A stretch of DNA of 64,000 bases from an uncultured Pseudomonadales bacterium (GTDB lineage: Bacteria; Pseudomonadota; Gammaproteobacteria; Pseudomonadales; Azotimanducaceae), in the NCBI GenBank assembly GCA_958296195.1, contig OY282455.1, positions 3,534,001 to 3,598,000 of the forward strand, given 5' to 3'. Both the position numbers and the translations under genes were made by a program. Position 1 is the first letter of the stretch, and each line of letters opens with the position of its first letter. The notes beneath the pieces are model-generated. The model saw only the letters and a list, made by a program, of their open reading frames with translations. It ran no database searches and was not told the origin of the DNA. Below, piece after piece: positions 8,601 to 16,985 of the stretch.

Positions 8601-9629
8601 TCAACGCGAACGAAATTGGCTCAGCTCCGTGTGCTCAATGAGATCCTGAACGTTTTGCAGGGTGAACACCTTACCCTGCGTCGCGATCAGCAACTTCTTC
8701 ATGTCCTCGCGGCGTACGCCGAAGCCCCGCCCCGCTATGCAAGCAATCACTTCATACCGAGGACGCCCTTCCGGTCGCCCCTGTTGGGAGAGTGCCGCCA
8801 AATGCTGCACACGGGTGATCTTGTCCCGCGCCGTTCCGTCGTCTTCGGAGAGCTTAGCTTCAATAACAACCTTGGGATTGTGCTCACTCGGCACAACGAA
8901 GTCCGGCGCTTGGTCAAACCCCGGCAGCCGTTCGGCGCGGGAGGTCTTGCGGAAACTGATGTCGGCCCGGGACAGAACCGCTTCAATGGCGTTCTCCACG
9001 GTGTTGCCAACGAGTTCGCTCACCGAGTCCCGATGGCTGGCGAAAGGCCGCCCCAAAAGCCGCTCGTAAAGCAGCATCGAATAGGGGATGCCAAGCCTCG
9101 CCGCCGCCTGCAGGCTGACTTTGCCAGCCTTGGTGTCCGCCTTATCAAAGCGGTGCAGGTTGGTCGGGGACACGGCAGGCGCACCGTCACCAAGGATTCG
9201 GCAGGCTGCCTCGACCAATTTGCGCACCCGGTCTGCCGTCACACTCTGCTGCGCAAGAGGTTGATCAGGACTTATGCGGATGTCCCGGTCGAGGGAGCGG
9301 GCGGCCCTTTGGGGGATGCTTTCTGTGCTGTGCTGGCTGGCGATGCTGGCCCATTCCGGTGGCGTCAACCCCAATACGCAACGCAAAACCACCAAGGTGA
9401 TGGGCCTTTCGAAGACCAGCGGCAATATCGCCTCCAGCGTCAAGTCGCTAAAACTGCGCGTGGCGGACTTCAGCGCCTCATACCCAGCGTCAAACACTGC
9501 ATATTCGATGAACCCATCGCCTCTAGGCATGACCAGAAACTCAGTCTCCAAACACTCGAAGATCCTTTCGACGTAGGAATCGATGTTCGCCTGAACGTCA
9601 GCGAATTCAGCTTCAAAAGGAAACGGCAT
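8601..9629 (-). CDS. PD-(D/E)xK restriction-endonuclease-like protein
   Basis: A 342-residue protein whose C-terminal third has a PD-(D/E)xK nuclease core: PDF at 242-244, then VVIEAK with Glu257 and Lys259, followed by the helix DGTARDKITRVQHL. The N-terminal 200 residues are mostly helical and could recognise DNA; I do not recognise a named family. The start at 9629 is preceded by GGAAG, and the coding region overlaps the 3' end of the methylase gene by 17 bases, so the two proteins are coupled. Gene order and overlap suggest a restriction-modification pair in which this protein cuts and the upstream methylase protects. Specificity cannot be read from sequence. Confidence 0.72.
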   Translation of the reverse strand: MPFPFEAEFADVQANIDSYVERIFECLETEFLVMPRGDGFIEYAVFDAGYEALKSATRSFSDLTLEAILPLVFERPITLVVLRCVLGLTPPEWASIASQHSTESIPQRAARSLDRDIRISPDQPLAQQSVTADRVRKLVEAACRILGDGAPAVSPTNLHRFDKADTKAGKVSLQAAARLGIPYSMLLYERLLGRPFASHRDSVSELVGNTVENAIEAVLSRADISFRKTSRAERLPGFDQAPDFVVPSEHNPKVVIEAKLSEDDGTARDKITRVQHLAALSQQGRPEGRPRYEVIACIAGRGFGVRREDMKKLLIATQGKVFTLQNVQDLIEHTELSQFRSR

Positions 9630-11805
9630 CTTCAACTTCCGGTTCTGCTTGTTCCGCACCGAAAAGCAAGCCAGCAGACCTTTCCCTGCGCGGCGCAACC
9701 CAAGCGGTGTCCGCCAGTTCGACCGGATCGCCGAAAGCCGCCATGGCCTCGGCCAACCGATCCAGTTTGCTCTGCGTGGCGGTGCTGGCGTCCCAAGTAG
9801 CGCGAAGGCGCCAAACCGCCAAGCGCGTGAGGTGACCGAACAGAATGCAGCGCGTGTCGCCCAAGCTCGGCCGGCGCCCCGCCTCATCCAAGTCGGCCAG
9901 CTCATCCGCCACAACCGCCACCAGTTGGTGTGCCGTTCCGCATAGCCACCGTTGCGGCACGACACCGGCGGAACGACACACAAATATGGTGTCAACGATG
10001 GAGGACCTGGTGCCGTGGATGTGGATGGAGCCGCTCATTTCCGCCGGACAGGGCAGCGACGCCGAGCAAACAAGACCCGCATCCAGCATCGCCATACCGA
10101 CCGCATAGTAGGCCGCAACCTGGTTGTGATGGTAGGTGAAAGCCAAGGGAGCGCCGGGCTTCAAGGCCCGCGCCATCTGCGACCAAGCCTCCGCAAGCCC
10201 CTCCGCGAACTGGTTCAAGCCGCGACGCTGCGTGTCATTGCCGGTCAATTCGTCCGGCGACCGAGTGGTCGTCCGATCAAAACCACATTCTTTCGGGCCC
10301 ACCAAGCGGCGCATCCAAACATGGCAAAAATCCATCAGTTCGGCGTACTGCACGTTGCCAAAATAGGGGGGGTCCGTGAACACGGCGTCAAGGCTGCCTT
10401 CCTGCAAATCCATGGCCGCCGCGCTGCCGCAATCCAAGGCAATGACCCGGCTGCGGCCGTTCAGGGTCTCGCCGATGCGCTCCCCCACTATGGGTATGCG
10501 CATCTTTCTCGAACCACTACCGACAACTTCAAAAGGCGCATCGCAAAACTGCTTCGCCTTCACAAACTTGGCAATGACGTTGACCCAGCCACCGGAACCC
10601 ACGTTGGTGCCGGCGCCATCGACAATGCCAAGGAGATTGGATTCGCACTGCATTAACCCGACCGGAAAACCGTGGACCGAAAAGACATCCAAACATTTCA
10701 AGGCACCGGCATGATACCGGCAAAGGCTGTTTTGATAGCGAAGCAGATCCGACAGGTTGGTCGCCAAAGCGCCCCGCATGCGTTCATCGCCAACTTCCGT
10801 GATTAAGCGGCAACTCAGTTCCAAGCCCAATAGCTGACGGGGGCTGAACAAATCGCGCCACAGCCTGTAGCCCCATCGATGCAACCGGCGCGTTTCGTCA
10901 CCAAGCGGAATTTCCTCATCCGGCGCGAACAACGGGGACAAGCTGCGCCAACGCTGGGCGGCGGCCTCCGCCCGCTCCAAGTCCGCGGCGTCAGCCTTCT
11001 TAAAGAAGCGGCCTCGGTGGATGGCTTTGCGCATTGGGTTGAAATACTCCAGCGCGATCAAACGATGCCCCAATGGCTGGCCGGCCCCTCCCGGATAGGT
11101 GTTGAGGTGACCGCACCTGCGGCAGGGGCACCGGCCTTTGCCGGCAGGGCCACTTTGGCGCAACTGCGCATCACAAGTTCGACAGTGACCAGGCGCCTTT
11201 CTGTTCTCCACTTCATTGAGGTCGCCGCAGTCTGGGCACACCAACACATTCATGGGGTGACGCTTGTTCTCGGCTATCAAGTAGCCGGGAAAGAGGTCGA
11301 TCTGCGCACCGCAAGCGGCGCAGTCCATGACCTTGACCCACAGAAAGCACTTCACCGGAACGTTCGCGTCACCGTAGATTGGGCAGGACGTGCGGTACAG
11401 GCTGTCAATCTCGGCGCGCAGGCTGTCGAGCAAGCCGTGGGCGGCCTGTTGATACGCCGGCAGGTCAAGGTGTTCGATTTCCTGGCGAACAATCCAAGTT
11501 GACATCGGGTTGATGTCCCGCCCTCGCACGTCGCAGCCTACCCGGTTCGCCTCAACCAACGGCGTCCCCCCGCCCATAAACGGGTCCGCCACGCGAATGC
11601 CGGCAAGGTCGTTGGCTTGAAAAAAGGACTGCTGCAAAGGGGCGTCAACGAATTCCGCCAAAAGCAGACTGCGAAACAGAGTGCCTGGACGCCGGGCGAA
11701 CCATTTGTGAACGCCGATGATTGGCCGGTAGTTCTGCTGTATCTGCTTTTCCCGCAGCGCCATGGCCGCGACAAAGGGGACATCGAAGTTTTGCTCAATA
11801 CTCAT
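9613..11805 (-). CDS. DNA methylase with Zn-ribbon (COG1743/DUF1156-like)
   Basis: A 730-residue DNA methyltransferase. Motif I is ADPFMGGG (about 73-80, SAM binding) and motif IV is TDPPYFGNVQY (DPPY at 478-481), the order of N6-adenine or N4-cytosine methylases. Between them lie paired cysteines typical of Zn ribbons (C162/C165, C190/C193, C208/C211, C228/C231). The N-terminal YRPIIGVHKWFARRP stretch resembles DUF1156-type methylases. I chose ATG 11805 because the family begins close to FDVPFVA; no strong Shine-Dalgarno is seen. It is the first gene of a two-gene unit with the downstream nuclease. Methylases of this class occur in restriction and phage-defence loci. Confidence 0.85.
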   Translation of the reverse strand: MSIEQNFDVPFVAAMALREKQIQQNYRPIIGVHKWFARRPGTLFRSLLLAEFVDAPLQQSFFQANDLAGIRVADPFMGGGTPLVEANRVGCDVRGRDINPMSTWIVRQEIEHLDLPAYQQAAHGLLDSLRAEIDSLYRTSCPIYGDANVPVKCFLWVKVMDCAACGAQIDLFPGYLIAENKRHPMNVLVCPDCGDLNEVENRKAPGHCRTCDAQLRQSGPAGKGRCPCRRCGHLNTYPGGAGQPLGHRLIALEYFNPMRKAIHRGRFFKKADAADLERAEAAAQRWRSLSPLFAPDEEIPLGDETRRLHRWGYRLWRDLFSPRQLLGLELSCRLITEVGDERMRGALATNLSDLLRYQNSLCRYHAGALKCLDVFSVHGFPVGLMQCESNLLGIVDGAGTNVGSGGWVNVIAKFVKAKQFCDAPFEVVGSGSRKMRIPIVGERIGETLNGRSRVIALDCGSAAAMDLQEGSLDAVFTDPPYFGNVQYAELMDFCHVWMRRLVGPKECGFDRTTTRSPDELTGNDTQRRGLNQFAEGLAEAWSQMARALKPGAPLAFTYHHNQVAAYYAVGMAMLDAGLVCSASLPCPAEMSGSIHIHGTRSSIVDTIFVCRSAGVVPQRWLCGTAHQLVAVVADELADLDEAGRRPSLGDTRCILFGHLTRLAVWRLRATWDASTATQSKLDRLAEAMAAFGDPVELADTAWVAPRRERSAGLLFGAEQAEPEVEDAVSF

Positions 11806-11996
11806 TGAAGGCACATCTACGAGCTGCGGCACCGATTCCCGCCGGCATCGCCGCCGCACCCTGACACTGGTTCAGTGGCAAGGAGGACCAACACTGTCCG
11901 CGAGACCGTCTTCGGAACACCGGGCTATGGTATCAAACTGACCAACCGACAACTCCGGCACCGGCACCCTGATCAAATTGGTGACACAATAGCGCC

Positions 11997-13583
11997 ATGC
12001 GCTACTTCAGCACGGCCGGCCCCATCATTGCCGAGGACCATTATCTGATCCCGCCGTTCTCGCGGCTGGACTTGGAGGAGTTGCGGCTGCTGATCGGGCA
12101 GAAGAAGTACTTCGTGCTGCACGCTCCCCGGCAGACTGGCAAGACTACGCTGCTGCTGGCGCTGAGGGACAAACTGAACAGTGGCGGGCGCCATCGCTGC
12201 GTGTACGTCAATGTCGAAGTCGGGCAGTCGGCGCGGGAGGACGTGGGAGCGGCCATGCGGGCCATCTTGGGCAACATGGCCGGCAAGGAGCGCACCACCT
12301 TGGGCACCGAGCTTCTTCAGGGCATCTGGCCTGAAGCCTTGAAGACCTATGGGCCTCATGAAGCTCTGCACAACGCGCTAGGGCGTTGGGCCGAGGCGGA
12401 CGCCAAGCCGCTGGTGCTGCTGATCGACGAGATCGACTCGCTCATCGGCGACACCCTGATCGCCGTGCTGCGCCAACTGCGCGCTGGCTACCCAGACCGC
12501 CCCCGCCGCTACCCGCAGAGCGTCATCCTCTGCGGCGTGCGCGACGTGCGTGACTACCGCATTCGATCCAGCGCCGAAAACGCCCTGGTGCTGGGTGGCA
12601 GCGCCTTCAACATCCAAGCCGAATCCCTGCGCTTGGGGGACTTCTCGGAAGCCGAGGTGCGGGCGCTGTTGACTCAGCACACCCAGGAAACCGGACAAGC
12701 CTTCACCGAGGAGGCATTGGCCGACGTTTGGCGCCTGACTTGCGGCCAGCCTTGGCTGGTCAACGCCCTCGCCTACCAAGCCTGTTTCCACAACGCAGCC
12801 GGGCGTGACCGCACCCAGCCCATCACTGCCGAGGCCATTGAAGAGGCGAAGGAGCAACTCATCGCGCGCCGCGAAACCCATCTGGACCAACTCGCCCACA
12901 AGCTGGAGGAGGAGCGGGTGCGCCGGGTGGTGGGGCCGTTGTTGAGCGGGGAATCGGGGACGAGCGCCGTCCCGGTGGACGACATTCAGTATGTCCGCGA
13001 TCTAGGGCTGGTGGCGCAAGACCGACCGTTGCGGATCGCCAACCCGATTTACCGGGAGGTGGTCCCCCGGGAACTGACCTACTCCACCCAGGAGATGCTG
13101 CCTCAGGACACGGCTTGGTACGTTGACGGCGACGGGGACCTGAAGCTGAACGACCTGATGGCCGCCTTCCAGCAATTCTTCCGGGAGCATTCGGAGCACT
13201 GGGTGGAGGCCCTCCAGTACAAGGAGGCCGGGCCGCAGCTTTTGCTGCAGGCGTTCCTGCAGCGCATCGTCAACAGCGGCGGACGGGTGGAGCGGGAGTA
13301 CGGCTTGGGCCGGGGCCGCACGGACTTGCTGATTATCTGGCCGCTGGGCCGCGACCTCCTGCGCCCCCGCAAGTTGGTGGTGGAGTGCAAGCTGGTGCGG
13401 GGCGGCTTGGAGGCAACCATCCGCCAAGGCTTGCAGCAGACGCGGGCCTACATGGACCGCTGCGGGACCGAAGAGGGACACCTAGTGCTGTTTGACCGCA
13501 CCGTCGGCAAGCCTTGGGAGGAAAAGGTGTTTCACCGCGAGGAAGACGCCGACGGCCTGAGCATTGCCGTTTGGGGAATGTAA
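11997..13583 (+). CDS. AAA ATPase fused to a C-terminal PD-(D/E)xK-like domain
   Basis: A 528-residue two-part protein. The N-terminal half is a P-loop ATPase with Walker A APRQTGKTT (43-51) and Walker B LVLLIDEID (139-147), related to AAA_14-type ATPases. A winged-helix-like middle (GQPWLVNALAYQ onward) follows. The C-terminal 100 residues have a PD-(D/E)xK-like core: GRGRTD (Asp about 443), then KLVVECK with Glu463 and Lys465. This architecture is common in bacteria and usually unnamed; roles in defence or as a nucleotide-dependent nuclease are proposed by analogy. It is divergent from the methylase, with 191 bases between them. I infer membership of the same accessory block but no shared operon. 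Confidence 0.82.
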   Translation: MRYFSTAGPIIAEDHYLIPPFSRLDLEELRLLIGQKKYFVLHAPRQTGKTTLLLALRDKLNSGGRHRCVYVNVEVGQSAREDVGAAMRAILGNMAGKERTTLGTELLQGIWPEALKTYGPHEALHNALGRWAEADAKPLVLLIDEIDSLIGDTLIAVLRQLRAGYPDRPRRYPQSVILCGVRDVRDYRIRSSAENALVLGGSAFNIQAESLRLGDFSEAEVRALLTQHTQETGQAFTEEALADVWRLTCGQPWLVNALAYQACFHNAAGRDRTQPITAEAIEEAKEQLIARRETHLDQLAHKLEEERVRRVVGPLLSGESGTSAVPVDDIQYVRDLGLVAQDRPLRIANPIYREVVPRELTYSTQEMLPQDTAWYVDGDGDLKLNDLMAAFQQFFREHSEHWVEALQYKEAGPQLLLQAFLQRIVNSGGRVEREYGLGRGRTDLLIIWPLGRDLLRPRKLVVECKLVRGGLEATIRQGLQQTRAYMDRCGTEEGHLVLFDRTVGKPWEEKVFHREEDADGLSIAVWGM

Positions 13584-13695
13584 GCGCCCGCCCCAAGGCC
13601 GTGCTAGGCAGCCCCATTGCCACGAAATATTGAGGAGACCGAAATGCTCAAAGGGCCGTGATTTGAGGGACGGCGCCACGGGTTAACCCTACAAC

Positions 13696-14673
13696 TTACA
13701 ACGCTTGTAGCTCCTTGATGACTGGGTCGAAGGCCGCCCGCATTTTTCCCATCGCTTGGACGAGCCAAGCTCGGGCTTCGGGCCAGCGATCCTCGTCGGC
13801 AATTTGGATATCGTCCGGGAAATACAGCGAAATTCGGGATGCTCTACTATTGTCGAGGGAGTCCCACTGAAGTTCCTCCCCCACCGCCTGCTCAATCTGC
13901 TGCTTCCGATCCCGTAGATCATCGAACGTTTTCTTCGTAGTTTCCGCGTTTCCAGTGTCGATGTACGCCTCGGCCCGTAGTCGATGTCTTCCATCAGGTC
14001 TGCAGAACGCTGCGCTGTATCTGCACAGATTGGACCGTGCGGATGGAAAAGTCATCCAGTTATCCTTTGAAGGCGTGGCAGCGCGGGTCCAACCTGAATG
14101 CTCGGTTTTGAATGCCGGCAGGAACTCGCTCCAGAATCTTCTGTACGCCTGTTGGTTTTTGGTTTCGTTTTTGGTTAGGCTGGCGTTGCGCTCGGTTCTT
14201 ACGGAGCGGCTCCATTCATCCGGCTGAACATCGACCCGCAGGCGGGGCGCGGGCAGCGAATCGCCGATTCGCCACGCTTCCAACACCACGCCGAAAAACC
14301 CGAAATCGTCGGTGGAGATGTGGTTGAGCCAGTTCAGGGCGGACCGATGTTCGTCCCTGAAATCGGGTGCAAGCAAAACAGCATAGCGGGCTTCCAAACC
14401 AGCGGCATAGGTGATCAGTTTGCCCAAATGATCGTGGTCGGTGGGGGCAAACATGTTCTCGACGACCACATATCTGCCCGTGCCCTCTTCGCGAAACACT
14501 AGGTCGGCACTGTAGCGGCCAACTGCCGCTTCGGTCTGCTCGTGACGGAGGTCCATCCCCAATGCCTCTGCGAGGAGATCGGTGTTCTCTGCGAGCCACG
14601 GCGTGAAATCCTTGGCTTCATCGGCCCAGAGCCGTCGAATTTCCACTGGTGAAAGCTTCCCGATGCCATCCAT
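13696..14673 (-). CDS. DUF4268 domain protein, nuclease-like N-terminus
   Basis: A 325-residue protein of the DUF4268 group. The N-terminal half has the family's nuclease-like core: SADLVFREEGTGRYVVVEN with Asp and Glu-x-Asn in place of a canonical E-x-K, followed by TDHDHLGKLITYAAGLE. The C-terminal half is the DUF4268 domain itself (YRRFWSEFLPAFK onward, ending in the AFDPVIKEL helix). DUF4268 proteins are often found beside restriction or other defence genes and their activity is uncharacterised. It begins at ATG 14673 after GGGTAAGGA. It converges with the AAA/nuclease gene and is divergent from a small plus-strand ORF. Confidence 0.8.
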   Translation of the reverse strand: MDGIGKLSPVEIRRLWADEAKDFTPWLAENTDLLAEALGMDLRHEQTEAAVGRYSADLVFREEGTGRYVVVENMFAPTDHDHLGKLITYAAGLEARYAVLLAPDFRDEHRSALNWLNHISTDDFGFFGVVLEAWRIGDSLPAPRLRVDVQPDEWSRSVRTERNASLTKNETKNQQAYRRFWSEFLPAFKTEHSGWTRAATPSKDNWMTFPSARSNLCRYSAAFCRPDGRHRLRAEAYIDTGNAETTKKTFDDLRDRKQQIEQAVGEELQWDSLDNSRASRISLYFPDDIQIADEDRWPEARAWLVQAMGKMRAAFDPVIKELQAL

Positions 14674-14730
14674 TCCTTACCCACCCCTACCGCACATGTT
14701 GGAGTGCGGACCCTACAGCAAAACAGCAGG

Positions 14731-14744
14731 CAGTGTGTACACTG
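14731..14744. promoter_or_regulatory. Short dyad upstream of small ORF
   Basis: CAGTG-TGTA-CACTG forms a perfect 5-bp inverted repeat with a four-base spacer, 27 bases before the ATG at 14772 and 57 bases before the divergent DUF4268 start. It could be an operator for either gene. No convincing -35/-10 pair is visible. Confidence 0.25.
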
Positions 14745-14771
14745 TCCGGCATCCTAACCAAAAAATTACAC

Positions 14772-15035
14772 ATGGAGACGACCCTGTGCTTCGCCAAGGC
14801 ATCGCCATTGGAGGCAGTGGACGTGGACTTGATCAACACCCACCGGCACACCAACCTGTCGCCGGCGATGGCGTTGGAGTCGGTGGGTTGGTCCACCGCC
14901 GAGCATTGGTTGAGGATGCAGGCATCCTATGATCTGGCCGCGTTGCGCCGACGGGGGCAGGCCGCTTCGTGCGGGTCCCTAAACTGCGGAGCGCTCCGGC
15001 GGGTGCGCTTCCAGATCCAAGCCGTCGCCCCATGA
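14772..15035 (+). CDS. Small hypothetical protein (87 aa)
   Basis: The frame starting METTLCFAKASPLEAV runs 87 codons with genome-like codon choice (mostly G or C in third positions) through about residue 60, including LINTHRHTNLSPAMALES and WSTAEHWLRMQASYDLAAL. The last 20 or so codons overlap the 3' end of the convergent AAA ATPase gene and look less protein-like, so the original gene may have been shortened. No ribosome-binding site is evident. I do not recognise a family. It sits between DUF4268 and an AAA ATPase in the defence-like block. It may be a real small gene or a truncated relic. Confidence 0.35.
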   Translation: METTLCFAKASPLEAVDVDLINTHRHTNLSPAMALESVGWSTAEHWLRMQASYDLAALRRRGQAASCGSLNCGALRRVRFQIQAVAP

Positions 15036-16331
15036 GGAAGGCACCCGCTCGGCGGTGATGGCGGCCCGTAGTGTGTGGCGCATCAGGCTGGGAATGCCGG
15101 CACAGCATAGGCCATCTCCGGCGTTGACGAGAAAACCCATGTGCCGCATCAAGCGCCGTGCATCCTTCAGGGCACCTGTCCCGCAAATGCCCAAGCCTTC
15201 GGCGACCCAGGCGTCCACCTCCGCATCAGAGACCACCACGTCCTCCCCGCCCGACCGCAGCACACCCCGGGCCACCGCGGCGCAGACGGGGACTAAACCA
15301 ACGGGGCCGAATCCCGGTGCGTCGGCCATCTCCCGCCACCGGCTACTGTAATAGTCCCTGCGGACTCCGTTCACTTTAGCCCACACCGCTTCGACGTGCG
15401 ATGGAGTGAGCCTCCGGTCGTTCGGCCAATCCAAGTTGTCGTACAGCGCCTCGCCCCAAACCTGCAGGAAGTAGGGATAGCCTTGCGAGTCGGCATGGAC
15501 CATGCGCAGGGCGTCCCCGTCCGCTTCAATGTCAAGATCGGACGCCTTTACGCCCTCGCCAACGGCCAGCATGGAGGCCGCTTCATCCAACAGGCCCAAT
15601 GACAGCTGCCCCTTGCCGAGCCGATCATGGAATGACGCCCCCGCCCTACCCAAGGCATTCCAGGTGTCCGGCGTACCGGCGATGACCAGCGCCACTGGAA
15701 AGCCGCGGCCTTGCATTTTTTGGACGCCCTCAAATAGTGCGCCGGCCACTTCCGGGCGGAAGTGCTGCGCCTCATCGCTGAGTATCAGGCAGGGCCTGAC
15801 CTTGGACGCCCGTTCCATGCCATCACGCCATGCTTGGGGTGAAAGGCGCCCTTCGGACGCCGAACGGCGCGTTTGGCTGACAAGGGCGGCAAGCGAGCCC
15901 GCTGCCCCACCCAGCCGAGCGGTGGTCTCCCGCTCCGAGCGGGCGCCGGCAGCTTCGGCGTCCGCCTGCGGCAGGGTTTGCAGCATCAACTCCCGAGTAT
16001 CCGGCAGTTCACGGGGGGTGAGGTTAACAATGCGTATGTCGTGCCTTTCCGCCTCCATTTGCAGCCAATGGACCAAGGCGGTCTTGCCTACGCCCCTTTG
16101 GGCGACCATGGCGACGTCGTGCGGCGGCGGCGCTTGGCGCGACAGGCGGTTAAGCAGAGCTTCGGTCAGGACACGGATTTGTCCGTCCCGACCGGCCAAA
16201 CAGGGGGGTATGCGCCCAGGCCCAGGCGTAAACGGGTTAGGCGGCTTGGCGGCCTTGCGCCGGATGCCGAGAAGTTTGGATGCGGATTCGTGGAGCCTAG
16301 TCCCCAACGAAACCTTTCCTGCATGGGGCAT
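14979..16331 (-). CDS. AAA_16-type P-loop ATPase
   Basis: A 450-residue ATPase with Walker A AQRGVGKTA (77-85), a Walker B-like CLILSDEAQ (Asp186, Glu187) and a sensor-like VALVIAGTPDTW. The N-terminus has a proline-rich linker (PNPFTPGPGRIPP). After the ATPase core, SQGYPYFLQVWGEALYD resembles the winged-helix lid of Orc/STAND-like AAA proteins. The C-terminal 120 residues look like further helical or winged-helix elements. Function is unassigned; such stand-alone ATPases are frequent in accessory regions. It is convergent with the small ORF at 14772 and divergent from the toxin-antitoxin pair. Confidence 0.75.
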   Translation of the reverse strand: MPHAGKVSLGTRLHESASKLLGIRRKAAKPPNPFTPGPGRIPPCLAGRDGQIRVLTEALLNRLSRQAPPPHDVAMVAQRGVGKTALVHWLQMEAERHDIRIVNLTPRELPDTRELMLQTLPQADAEAAGARSERETTARLGGAAGSLAALVSQTRRSASEGRLSPQAWRDGMERASKVRPCLILSDEAQHFRPEVAGALFEGVQKMQGRGFPVALVIAGTPDTWNALGRAGASFHDRLGKGQLSLGLLDEAASMLAVGEGVKASDLDIEADGDALRMVHADSQGYPYFLQVWGEALYDNLDWPNDRRLTPSHVEAVWAKVNGVRRDYYSSRWREMADAPGFGPVGLVPVCAAVARGVLRSGGEDVVVSDAEVDAWVAEGLGICGTGALKDARRLMRHMGFLVNAGDGLCCAGIPSLMRHTLRAAITAERVPSSWGDGLDLEAHPPERSAV

Positions 16332-16617
16332 GTCGTCTCCCGCAGGCTGCGCCCCGCACGGTTGCGGAGATCAAGCGGAATTCTGCGCCCGACGGCTCAC
16401 TCCGTCAAGAACAGTGGACAAGCGCCACTAGCGGTCATCTCTAATTTGACGCAGCCTCTCGTCGTTTCAGGCCGACAATGCATCGTCCGGCAGAGCTGTT
16501 GCGACCTATCGGATTTGATTCCCCAGCAGTCTTATGAACCAGCCCTATTAATATCCTTAACTCAGTTCCCCTAATGCGGCATGGCCACGCTGCACCGAGA
16601 TCGCAATATCTATCTGC
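16332..16617. other. Intergenic region between AAA ATPase and toxin-antitoxin pair
   Basis: This stretch lies between the divergent ATPase and toxin genes. It becomes AT-richer towards its right end, where the toxin promoter begins. I see no coding frame with a ribosome-binding site and no RNA gene. Confidence 0.4.
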
Positions 16618-16646
16618 TTGCCTTCCACCTATCAAATTGATAGATT
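16618..16646 (+). promoter_or_regulatory. Toxin-antitoxin promoter with embedded palindromic operator
   Basis: A -35-like TTGCCT (16618-16623) and a -10-like TAGATT (16641-16646) are 17 bases apart. Between them, overlapping the -10 by two bases, is the perfect palindrome TATCAA-A-TTGATA (16630-16642). Transcription would start about three bases before the GTG at 16656, giving an almost leaderless message. An operator here would let the HTH antitoxin repress its own operon, the usual toxin-antitoxin arrangement. Confidence 0.45.
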
Positions 16647-16655
16647 GCAAATCTG

Positions 16656-16964
16656 GTGGACCCCAAAGTCATCGATCTGCATGGACCGGAATGGTTTCAG
16701 CGACTAGTCTGGGCAAGTTCCGTTGACACCGAGAACGTCATCCTGGCGGATCATGCTCGGCAGCGCATGGATGAACGGGCAATAACCTTGGAGGACGTAC
16801 TCCTCGTGTTGCGTCGTGGCAGGTGTAGGGAGACCCCTAAGTCATCGGACAACCGACAGGACTATCGGGGCAGGATGGACGCGGTGGTGGCCGGGCGGGA
16901 GCTCGCCGTCATCGTCGCTGCGTCTGCCCAGCGAGAGCAATTGGTTGTAGTGACCTTAGGGTAG
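16656..16964 (+). CDS. DUF4258 toxin-like protein
   Basis: A 102-residue DUF4258 protein, the right size for a RelE/MqsR-fold toxin. The signature H-A-x-x-R-M-x-E-R (ADHARQRMDERAITLEDVLLVLRRG) spans about residues 31-55. A central YRGRMDAVVAGRELAVIVAA strand pair and a terminal QLVVVTLG strand complete the fold. The GTG start at 16656 has no ribosome-binding site because the predicted transcript starts just before it. Its stop is 21 bases before the HTH gene. DUF4258 proteins are thought to act as mRNA interferase-like toxins, so the toxin role is inferred from family and pairing. Confidence 0.75.
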   Translation: MDPKVIDLHGPEWFQRLVWASSVDTENVILADHARQRMDERAITLEDVLLVLRRGRCRETPKSSDNRQDYRGRMDAVVAGRELAVIVAASAQREQLVVVTLG

Positions 16965-16985
16965 CCATCAAGGAGGAGCATTGTT

